Shown piece by piece: positions 1 to 8,200 of a DNA stretch of 64,000 nucleotides. This DNA comes from Sphaerisporangium sp. TRM90804. Lineage in GTDB: Bacteria > Actinomycetota > Actinomycetes > Streptosporangiales > Streptosporangiaceae. The translations under genes and the position numbers were made by a program. The notes under the pieces were generated by a model, which worked only from the letters and a program-made list of their open reading frames with translations, was not told the DNA's origin and made no database searches. Each line of letters opens with the position of its first letter. Position 1 is the stretch's first letter. Location of the stretch: the NCBI RefSeq assembly GCF_029846175.1, contig NZ_JARWAC010000007.1:1-64000 (forward strand). The letters run 5' to 3'.

Positions 1-138
1 ATTGCGCAACACCCGATGCCCCACACCGCCCACCGCGCGACCCGCCCCGATCACCGCCACCGAACGCGGAGCGAACAGGCCGGACAGCGAGCCGCCGCGC
101 AGCGGCACATCACATTCCTCATCCAGAAGTCTCGTCAT
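1..138 (-). CDS. CoA-binding domain protein, 5' end only (acetyltransferase / acyl-CoA synthetase type)
   Basis: Only the first 46 codons lie in the window; the gene runs off the left edge. Reading on the minus strand from ATG at 138, the protein contains LFAPRSVAVIGAGR followed by GGVGHRVLRN. This is the typical start of the Rossmann-like CoA-binding domain found in ADP-forming acyl-CoA synthetases and in the GNAT-fused protein acetyltransferases of actinobacteria. The usual ASR is GAGR here. Which of the two families it belongs to cannot be told from the fragment. It is transcribed the same way as the nitroreductase gene at 316-1323, 177 bp upstream, and could be read from the same transcript. 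Confidence 0.6.
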   Translation of the reverse strand, partial: MTRLLDEECDVPLRGGSLSGLFAPRSVAVIGAGRAVGGVGHRVLRN

Positions 139-315
139 GCGTCCAAGGCTGCTCCGTCGGGCACCGCCGCCCACAGGGTCCAAGTCCCCCTGCCATGAGG
201 ACTCTCGGCCCTGAACCGATCTCTGCGGGTCCGCGCCCGCGTCCCCGGCCACGGCGTGCGCGAGTACCGCGGACGAGGCGTCCACGGGCGGCACCGCGCC
301 GGACCGCCGGCCGGC

Positions 316-1323
316 TCAGCTCTCTTCCAGCACCTCGGACACCGGGCGGCGGACGCCGGCGACCTCGTCCTGGTCCTCGTTTCCGACCAGGCCCAGCCTC
401 ATGATCATCTGGGGGGACGCGCCTGAGCACACGTACCGCCTGAGGAACCGGCGCAGCTCGGGGAACTCCAGCGCCTGCGTGTGGAAGGCCGCCCGGACGC
501 CGTGGGCGGACGCGTGTAGCAGGACACGCTGCAGCCCCTGACCCGCGGCCAGCCAGTCCTCCCGGGAATCGCCCGTCGTGGTCAGCACGGCCACGAGCCC
601 GGTCGAGGTGGACCCGCTCTGGTCCGCCTCCGCGCCGCGGGGATTGCCCCAGGCGTAACCGCGCTGTTCGAAGTGCTGCGGGAACGTGCGCCTCGGCTCG
701 CCGGTGTCGCCCCGGCCGGGCACACCGTCCCGGCGCGCGCTGCCGGCCGGACTGCTCCAGCGGATCATCTCCAAGCTCATCCCACGGTCCTCGCCCTGCA
801 CGGCCTGGGCGGCGTTGGTCATCGCCGAGAGCACCCGCACGGCGCTCTCGCTCCTGACCGGTGTCAGGCACGCCCCCTCGGTACTCGCCTGGGCCACCAA
901 GGCGTCGACCAGATCCTCGGGGAGGGGGGTGCCGGTGAATCCGGCGCGATGGGTCCGCCGCTTCCTGATCTGCCCGTAGAGGAGCCGGGAGTGCTCATCG
1001 GCCTCGCCCGCCGCGCGCAGGCGGACCGTCGCCAGCAGCAGCGGCCGGTCCGGATCCGGGAGCACCCGGACCTCGGGCTCGTAGCCGAGTTCGCGCAGCG
1101 CGATCCGTACGTCGAAGAGAGCGGCCCCACCGCTGATCAGCATCTGCCGGCCGCCCTCGTCGGCCAGGCGCAGTCTCCTGTCGGGGTTGGCGCGCAGGCT
1201 GATCTCGTCGCCGGACACGGCGAAGGCCCAGGGCTGGGTGTTGTGCACGGAGGGAGCCCAGACCGCGGCCTCGACGGCCGTACGCGCCGCGCGAGCGATC
1301 TCGTCAGACGTCCGGGTGCTCAT
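316..1323 (-). CDS. Acg-family FMN-binding nitroreductase-like protein
   Basis: 335 residues, the usual length of the Acg (Rv2032-like) branch of the nitroreductase superfamily. Near the N terminus it has AVWAPSVHNTQPWAF, the family's hallmark flavin-site motif, and the C-terminal half carries a second degenerate nitroreductase domain (RFLRRYVCSGASPQMIMRLG). Family members bind FMN. In mycobacteria the archetype belongs to the hypoxia/DosR response and its enzymatic role is unsettled, so no substrate is claimed here. The ATG start has AAGGGAAG about 5 nt upstream. I saw no convincing DosR box in the upstream 130 bp. It lies in the same direction as the CoA-binding gene at the left edge. Confidence 0.85.
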   Translation of the reverse strand: MSTRTSDEIARAARTAVEAAVWAPSVHNTQPWAFAVSGDEISLRANPDRRLRLADEGGRQMLISGGAALFDVRIALRELGYEPEVRVLPDPDRPLLLATVRLRAAGEADEHSRLLYGQIRKRRTHRAGFTGTPLPEDLVDALVAQASTEGACLTPVRSESAVRVLSAMTNAAQAVQGEDRGMSLEMIRWSSPAGSARRDGVPGRGDTGEPRRTFPQHFEQRGYAWGNPRGAEADQSGSTSTGLVAVLTTTGDSREDWLAAGQGLQRVLLHASAHGVRAAFHTQALEFPELRRFLRRYVCSGASPQMIMRLGLVGNEDQDEVAGVRRPVSEVLEES

Positions 1324-1484
1324 GGTCTTCCCTTCCGCTGGGCATCCTCGGCACCATCGTGCTCCGGACCGCCCCGGCCGGGCAGCGCTGAAGGTCCTGA
1401 GTTCCGTAGGCTTTCGGCGGTTTCCGAGGGTTCGCTTCGCCGGGCTTTCGGCACACCGTGCCCGGTGCGCTCAGCCCGTTGTAC

Positions 1485-1617
1485 AGGGGCCAGTTACTCG
1501 TGCACGGGATGGGCTTCTCCCGGGACCTGAGGACGCTGGCCGTGGTCTCCATCGCGTCCAACTCGGTCACCCTCATCGACACGGCCACCAACAGGACCAA
1601 GGGAGTGGTGTACACAC
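1485..1617 (+). pseudogene. YVTN-type beta-propeller gene fragment
   Basis: About 43 codons read like one blade and a half of a YVTN-family beta-propeller protein: HGMGFSRDLRTLAVVS, then ASNSVTLIDTATNRTKG and VVYT. The expected continuation of the next blade is absent. The frame goes into a Pro/Arg-rich stretch and no other frame restores propeller sequence before the APC permease gene. I take it as the relic of a degraded gene. It sits in the 536-bp gap between the divergent nitroreductase and permease genes. It could still be translated in a 102-codon frame, but nothing supports a working product. Confidence 0.5.
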
Positions 1618-1762
1618 CCCGGCCGGCTCCGAAGCGCCGGTGCTCGTGCAGACGAGGCCTTTGGGCTCGCCGGTCGCCGCGGCCCGGCGCCCGGCCCGCC
1701 GGGCCTCGCCGTCCTGACCGCCGCCATGGCGGCCCCGGGCGCGTGACACGGCGCGCGGATTA

Positions 1763-1779
1763 TTGACGTTTTCTTGACG
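1763..1779 (+). promoter_or_regulatory. tandem TTGACG elements upstream of the permease
   Basis: TTGACG occurs twice (1763-1768 and 1774-1779), 11 bp apart, about one helical turn, in the small AT-rich patch before the permease gene. Either could be a -35 element. No clear -10 is seen at the right distance, so this is only a weak promoter candidate. Confidence 0.3.
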
Positions 1780-1859
1780 CCCCGGCCTCGCTGAAGTCCG
1801 CTTCGACCTGAGTAGTGTGCTCCTGGCCTTTACGGAAACTTGGGGTTGGGGGGTGGCCG

Positions 1860-3782
1860 GTGGCCGGAGTGGATCAGAGCGCCGCCGGGGAGCGGGTGCT
1901 GCGGACGTGGCTGCTGAAGGGCCTGCACCGTCCGGGCGCCGGCACCGGCCCGCATCACGAGGAGCCGCCCGCGCACCAGCATTCCTGGTGGCAGGTGATG
2001 TGCCTGACCGGCGTCGACTACTTCTCGACCCTGGGCTACCAGCCCGGCATCGCCGCCCTGGCCGCCGGAACGCTCAGCCCGGTGGCCACGGTGCTGCTGG
2101 TGGCGCTCACCCTGTTCGGCGCCCTGCCGACCTACCGGGCGGTCGCCAAGGAGAGCCCGCACGGCCTGGGGTCGCTGTCGATGCTGGAGCGCCTGCTGCC
2201 CGGCTGGCGCGGCAAGCTGCTGGTGCTGTTCCTGCTCGGGTTCGTGGCGACGGCGTTCATCGTCACCATCACCCTGTCGGCCGCCGACGCCACCGCCCAC
2301 CTGCTGCACAACCCGTTCGTCCCCGACATGTTCGAGAACTGGCAGGTGCCGGTCACGCTGGCGCTGATCGCGGCGCTGGGCGGGGTGTTCCTGGCCGGGT
2401 TCGCCGAGGCCATCTCGGTCGCCGTCGTCCTGGTGGCCGTCTACCTGTGCCTGAACGTCGTCGTGATCGGCGTGGCCCTGCAACGGGTGCTCGCCGAGCC
2501 GGCGCTCGTCACCGACTGGCGGGAGGCGCTGACCACGCAGCACTCCAGCCCCATAGCGATGATCGCCCTGTCGCTGTTCGTGATGCCCAAGCTCGCCCTG
2601 GGGTTGTCGGGCTTTGAGACCGGTGTGGCGGTGATGCCGCTGGTCAAGGGCGACCTCGCGCAGCGGATCAAGGGCGCGCGCGCACTGCTGACCACCGCGG
2701 CGATCATCATGAGCGTCTTTCTGATCACTTCCAGCTTCGCCACGACCGTGCTCATCCCGGCCGAGGAGTTCGCCGAGGGCGGCGCGGCCAACGGCCGCGC
2801 GCTGGCCTACCTCGCCCACGTCCACCTCGGCGACTGGTTCGGCACCGCCTACGACCTGTCCACCATCGGCATCCTGTGGTTCGCCGGAGCCTCCGCGCTG
2901 GCCGGCCTGCTCAACATCGTGCCGCGTTACCTCCCCCGTTACGGCATGGCTCCCGACTGGTCGCGCGCGGCCCGCCCGATGGTCCTGGTGTTCACCGCCG
3001 TCTCATTCGCCATCACCCTGTTCTTCGGCGCGGAGGTCGAGACCCAGGGGGGCGCCTACGCCACCGGCGTGCTGGCGCTGATCCTCTCCGCGGCCGTGGC
3101 GGTCACCCTGTCGGCCTGGGTCAACGGCCGCACGCGCGCGGCGGCCGCTTTCGGCGTCGTCACGCTGATCTTCGCCTACGCCACCGTAGCCAACATCATC
3201 GAACGCCCCGACGGCCTGGTGATCGCGCTGCTGTTCGTGCTGGCCATCGTGACCATCTCCCTCATCTCGCGCGCCACCCGCTCCACCGAGCTGCGGGTCA
3301 CCCGCATCACCCTGGACGACCAGGCCCGCCGCTACGTCAACGAGGTCGGCGAACTGCGGCTGATCGCCAACGAGCCGCACGCGCGCGACTGCAGGGAGTA
3401 CGTCGAGAAGGCGCGCGAGGCCTGGGAGCTGCACCGCCTGCGCACCAAGGAGGGCCTGCTCTTCCTGGAGGTGACCGTCCCGGACGCCTCGGAGTTCGCC
3501 GGGGAGCTCCGGGTCGTCGGGGAGGAGCGCCACGGCTTCCGCATCCTGCGCATGGAGAGCCCGACCGTCGCCAACTCCATCGCGGCACTCCTGCTGCATC
3601 TGCGCGACCAGACGGGCAAGACGCCGCACGTCTACTTCCACTGGGCCGCCGAGGGCAACCCCATCGGCGCGCTGCTGCGCTACCTCGTCTTCGGCGGCGG
3701 CGACATCCCGCCCCTGACCCGCGAGGTGCTGCGCCAGGCCGAGCCGGCCACCGAACGACGTCCCATCGTCCACGTCGGCTGA
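1860..3782 (+). CDS. APC-superfamily permease (amino acid/cation type)
   Basis: About 640 residues, an integral membrane protein. Residues ~40-480 hold roughly twelve hydrophobic segments, including [20 protein letters not shown] at the start of the first helix, the broken-helix region typical of APC permeases. Residues ~490-640 form a soluble C-terminal domain ([32 protein letters not shown]). The long actinobacterial permeases of this type are of unknown substrate. GTG at 1860 is preferred because a G-rich ribosome site (GGGGGG, 1848-1853) lies before it; GTG 1815 (15 codons longer) and GTG 1869 are alternatives. A perfect hairpin follows the stop, so it is probably monocistronic. Confidence 0.8.
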   Translation: MAGVDQSAAGERVLRTWLLKGLHRPGAGTGPHHEEPPAHQHSWWQVMCLTGVDYFSTLGYQPGIAALAAGTLSPVATVLLVALTLFGALPTYRAVAKESPHGLGSLSMLERLLPGWRGKLLVLFLLGFVATAFIVTITLSAADATAHLLHNPFVPDMFENWQVPVTLALIAALGGVFLAGFAEAISVAVVLVAVYLCLNVVVIGVALQRVLAEPALVTDWREALTTQHSSPIAMIALSLFVMPKLALGLSGFETGVAVMPLVKGDLAQRIKGARALLTTAAIIMSVFLITSSFATTVLIPAEEFAEGGAANGRALAYLAHVHLGDWFGTAYDLSTIGILWFAGASALAGLLNIVPRYLPRYGMAPDWSRAARPMVLVFTAVSFAITLFFGAEVETQGGAYATGVLALILSAAVAVTLSAWVNGRTRAAAAFGVVTLIFAYATVANIIERPDGLVIALLFVLAIVTISLISRATRSTELRVTRITLDDQARRYVNEVGELRLIANEPHARDCREYVEKAREAWELHRLRTKEGLLFLEVTVPDASEFAGELRVVGEERHGFRILRMESPTVANSIAALLLHLRDQTGKTPHVYFHWAAEGNPIGALLRYLVFGGGDIPPLTREVLRQAEPATERRPIVHVG

Positions 3783-3786
3783 CGAA

Positions 3787-3827
3787 CGGGGTGCCGGGCA
3801 GCGGCGGTGCGGCTGCCCGGCACCCCG
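3787..3827. terminator. strong hairpin, terminator between convergent genes
   Basis: A perfect 16-bp stem (CGGGGTGCCGGGCAGC with its complement) around a 9-nt loop begins 4 nt after the permease stop and ends 28 nt before the phospholipase stop on the other strand. There is no T tract, as is usual in high-GC actinobacteria. It can serve both genes. Confidence 0.75.
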
Positions 3828-3854
3828 ATCACCGGGAAGTCGGGGTGGGGACGG

Positions 3855-4376
3855 TCACGACTCGGCGTTCTGGGCGGCGCTCTCGGCCTGCTGACGGATG
3901 CGTTCGATCTGCGCGCCGGTGACGTTGAGGGTGCCGAATTCCTTGACCGCCTGATAGTAGGTCCAGGCGAGGCTGTTACAGGTGCCCCTGGGGATGGCGG
4001 AGTATCCCGCGCAGACCTGCTGCATGTCGAAGTAGAAAGCGCTGTCGACGCGCGGCTTGTTTGCCGGGAACCGGCTCACCGCCTTGTAGTTGCGGTAACC
4101 GAAGTCATGGCGCCGGCAGGGCATTCTGAAGTCGAAGCCGAGCGGCTGGTCGGGGCTGCTCGAGCACAGGTCGGTGGACCAGTCGAAGCCGTAGTCGGCC
4201 CAGGCCCCCTGGTTCTGCCAGGCGGAGCGCCAGGTGGAGGCGCTGGAGGCCGTCGGCTGGGTGAAATCCGAGAGTGCGGCGAGCTTTTGCTCCAGCGTCA
4301 CCGCGTATGCGGGTAGCGTTAATCCGACTAATGTGGCGAGGGAGAGGGCGACGATCGCGAGGACGCGCTTGGCCAT
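3855..4376 (-). CDS. secreted prokaryotic phospholipase A2
   Basis: 173 residues with a signal peptide (MAKRVLAIVALSLATLVG, probably cleaved after AYA at residue 25) and the bacterial/fungal phospholipase A2 domain. The active-site helix CRRHDFGYRNY gives the catalytic His90-Asp91 pair. Cys71, Cys87, Cys125 and Cys137 probably form the two disulfides of the Streptomyces-type enzymes. It would hydrolyse the sn-2 ester of phospholipids outside the cell with Ca2+. The frame stays open 43 codons further upstream, but ATG 4376 has GGCGGAG 4 nt before it and begins a proper signal peptide. It is convergent with the permease gene and has no operon partner. Confidence 0.88.
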   Translation of the reverse strand: MAKRVLAIVALSLATLVGLTLPAYAVTLEQKLAALSDFTQPTASSASTWRSAWQNQGAWADYGFDWSTDLCSSSPDQPLGFDFRMPCRRHDFGYRNYKAVSRFPANKPRVDSAFYFDMQQVCAGYSAIPRGTCNSLAWTYYQAVKEFGTLNVTGAQIERIRQQAESAAQNAES

Positions 4377-5266
4377 GGGGGCTCCGCCTTTGTCCGGGGG
4401 GGTGGCTCGCACGGCAGTGGTCTGCCAATGCACAACGATGAGGCGGAATATTCCGGAGCACCGGATCAGATTTCCATCAAGATCGGGGCTCGGGTTCGCC
4501 GACAATCGCTCTTTACAGGACGACGGGTTTCTGTCGGAGGGTGCCTGTCAATGCGGCGTCACCCGCCGTGGCCGCCGCCCGGGGCGCGGCAGGCCGGCGC
4601 ACGACCATGATCGAAGCCGTGACGAGTGGCGCCGGGGCCGGGGCGGCGGCCGAGGGGCCGCAGACGCCCGGCGCCGCCGACCGTCCGGCCGGCCGCCGTC
4701 ACGCGGGGTGCCGTCCTGGGCGGACGTCCCCGGCGTGGCCCTCCTAGCCGGTAGGAACGGTCTTTCCGGGCATTGGGGTCTATGCAGGCGCGTGTCGGGC
4801 GTGTAAAACCGGGTTAATTGATCTCCAACATATACAAACTCGGAGTGTGATCGTCTGAACAACTTCGGCGCGCCTTCTGTGAGCTGACCAGTGGTCGGTT
4901 CGCGGTGAGGGAGCGGTCCGCCCCGGAACACGGGGCAGGCCCTGCGCCTAGGCCGGCCGGCGCGTCAGCGCCCGGGACCGGCATTGGCATGAATGTTTCA
5001 CCCAGAACGGCAAGACGGAGAGCGGCACCTCTCCGGCTTCCCCCACCCTCGCACCCCCTTCGCAACGAGCGCGGCGGCGCGCGCCTTGCCTGATCGACTC
5101 ATGAGGTCAGGACGACCATGCCTGTTCCCATCGATGGCCGGCTGCGCCATGCCCGAACCCGGGTAGACGCGGCCACCTCTCACTTCGAGGCAGTTCCGAT
5201 GCGCATTTCCCGTCCGGTCCCCCCTTCGCCCTTCCCCTTCCCCTCCCCCGGCACCCGGGGTGCGGC
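4377..5266. other. 890-bp intergenic region with an AT-rich patch
   Basis: No convincing gene on either strand; the open frames here lack coding character and ribosome sites. It holds the upstream region of the phospholipase gene at one end and of the large ThuA gene at the other. At 4800-4860 there is a strikingly AT-rich patch for this genome, with TTAATTGATCTCC followed by ATATACAAA. This could be a promoter or a binding site, but it is more than 400 bp from either start codon. Confidence 0.5.
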
Positions 5267-8200
5267 ATGAGAAGAGCCCTCCTGTCCCTGCTGCTGGTCG
5301 TCAGCGGCCTCTTCATCCCGGCGACCGTCACCGCCGCGTCCGCGGCGTCCGCCGCGTCCGCGACCAGCGGCTCGGCGAAGGCGTCCACCGGCGCCACCGC
5401 CGCCGTGCCGTTCTCGGCGCTCGTCTTCTCCAAGACGGCCGGTTTCCGGCACGACTCCATCCCCGCGGGCATCGCCGCCATCCAGAAGCTCGGCCAGGAC
5501 AACGGCTTCACCGTGGACGCGACCGAGGACTCCGGGGCGTTCACCGAGGCGAACCTGGAGAAGTACCAGGTGGTGGTGTTCCTCTCCACCACCGGTGACG
5601 TGCTGAACGCCGCCCAGCAGACCGCCTTCGAGAACTACATCAAGGGCGGCGGCGGCTACGCGGGCGTCCACGCGGCGGCCGACACCGAGTACGACTGGTC
5701 GTTCTACGGCGAGCTGGTCGGCGCTTACTTCAAGTCGCACCCCGCGACGCAGGACGCCGTCGTCAAGGTCGAGGACCCGGCGCACCCGTCCACAGCGGGG
5801 CTGCCGGCGCGCTGGGCGCGCAACGACGAGTGGTACGACTTCCGCACCAACCCGCGCGCGAACGTGCACGTGCTGACGTCCATGGACGAGACCAGCTACA
5901 CCGGCGGCACGATGGGCGCCGACCACCCCAGCAGCTGGTGCCACAACTACGAGGGCGGCCGGTCCTGGTACACGGCCCTCGGCCACACCCAGGCCTCCTA
6001 CGCCGAGCCGGAGTTCCTGAAGATGCTGCTCGGCGGCGTGCAGACCGCGGCGGGCGTGGTGCCGGCCGACTGCACGGCGAGCCTGGACTCGGCGTTCGAG
6101 AAGGTCACGCTCGACGACAACACCTCCAACCCGATGATGCTGGACGTCGCCGACGACGGCACGGTCGTCTACGTCGACCGCGCCGGCACGATCAAGGCGA
6201 TCCGGCCCGGCGGCGGCGTCGTCACCTCGGGACGGCTGAACGTCTTCACCGCCAACGAGAGCGGCCTGCTCGGCGTGGTGCTCGACCCGGGCTTCGCCAC
6301 CAACCGCTGGGCGTACCTGTTCTACTCGCCGCAGGACAAGGTGGTCGACCGGCTGTCGCGCTTCACCATCGGCGACGACCTGACGCTCGACACCACCAGC
6401 GAGAAGGTGCTGCTGGAGGTGCCGGTGCAGCGGGCCGAGTGCTGCCACCACGGCGGCGGCATGGTGTTCGACAAGGCCACCGGTGATCTGTGGCTGGCCC
6501 TCGGCGACAACACCAACCCGTTCGCCTCCGACGGCTTCACGCCGATCGACGAGCGGACCGGCCGCGAGAGCTGGGACGCCCAGCGCACCTCGGCCAACTC
6601 CAACGACCTGCGCGGCAAGGTGCTGCGCATCCACCCCGAGACGGACGGCACGTACACGGTCCCGGCGGGCAACCTGTACCCGGCTGGCACGGCCGGCACC
6701 CGTCCCGAGATCTACGGCATGGGCTTCCGCAACCCGTTCCGCATCGGCATCGACCCCAAGACGCACAAGCTGCTGGTCGCCGACTACGGGCCGGACGCCG
6801 GCACGCCCAACCCCAACCGCGGCCCGGAGAACACCGTCGAGTGGAACATCCTGAACGCCCCCGGGTTCTACGGATGGCCGTACTGCGTCGGCAACAACAA
6901 GCCGTACATCGACTACGACTTCGCGACTAGCGCCTCCAAGCAGGCGTTCAACTGCGCGGCGCCGAAGAACGACTCGCCGAACAACACCGGCACCGCCGAC
7001 CTGCCGGCGGCCAAGGCGGCGACGGTCTACTACCACTACAGCCCCGACCCCGCCTTCCCCGAGCTGGGCGGCGGCGGCGCGCCGATGGCCGGTCCCGCCT
7101 ACCGGTTCGACCCCGAGCTGGAATCGGACCGCAAGTGGCCCGCCTACTGGGACGGCAAGGCCGTCTTCGGTGAGTGGAACCAGGACAACCTGTACTCGTT
7201 CCAGCTCAGCGCCGACGGCTCACAGCTCGTCGACATCAACACGATGCTGGCGTCCATGAGCTTCAAGAAGCCGATGGACATGAAGTTCGGCGCCGACGGC
7301 GCGCTCTACCTCATCGAGTGGGGCTCCGGCTTCGGCGGCGACAACACCGACTCCGGCGTCTACCGGATCGACTACGTGCAGGGCAACCGCGCGCCGATCG
7401 CCAAGGCGAAGGCCGACAAGACGTCCGGGCCCGCGCCGCTGACCGTCCAGTTCTCCAGCGAGGGCTCGGTGGACCCCGACGGCACCGACCTGACCTACGC
7501 CTGGGACTTCGACGGGGACCAGCAGACCGACTCCACCGAGGCGAACCCCTCGCACACCTACACCGAGAACGGCAACTTCACCGCCGTGCTCACCGTGACC
7601 GACGAGGGCGAGAAGACCGCCACCGCCAGCGTGCCGATCGTGGTCGGCAACACGGCACCGACGGTGAAGATCAACGTCCCGCCGGACGGCGGGCTGTTCG
7701 AGTTCGGCGACCAGGTGAAGTTCGACGTCACCGTCACCGACGTCGAGGACGGCACGATCGACTGCGACAAGGTGCTGATCCGCGCCTTCCTCGGGCACGA
7801 CGAGCACTCCCACCCGCTGGACGAGTACAACGGGTGCACGGGAACCGTGCAGACGACGCTGTCGTCCGGGCACAGTGAGGGCGAGAACGTCTTCTACGTG
7901 CTGGAGGCCACCTACACCGACGAGGGCGGAGCCGGAGGGTCCAAGCCGCTGACCGGCAGGACGCTGCACCTGCTGCAGCCCAAGCACAAGCAGGCCGAGT
8001 TCTACTCCGCCACCGGGCGCGCCCCGGGCGGCACGGGCACCGGCGACCCCGGCGTCCAGGTGGAGACCACCACCGACCCGCAGGGCGGCTTCAACAACAT
8101 CGGCTTCATCGAGGACGGCGACTACTGGACGCACAACCCGGTGAACCTGACGGGCGTCGCGGCCCTGCGCTTCCGCGTGGCCTCCGCCTCCACCGGCGGC

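Noticed and set aside
4377-4505. 43-residue N-terminal extension of the phospholipase A2
   Set aside because: It would bury the signal peptide inside the protein; the internal ATG has a good ribosome site.
4800-4860. AT-rich patch as a tRNA gene or replication origin
   Set aside because: No cloverleaf or T-loop sequence, no DnaA boxes, and no replication gene nearby.
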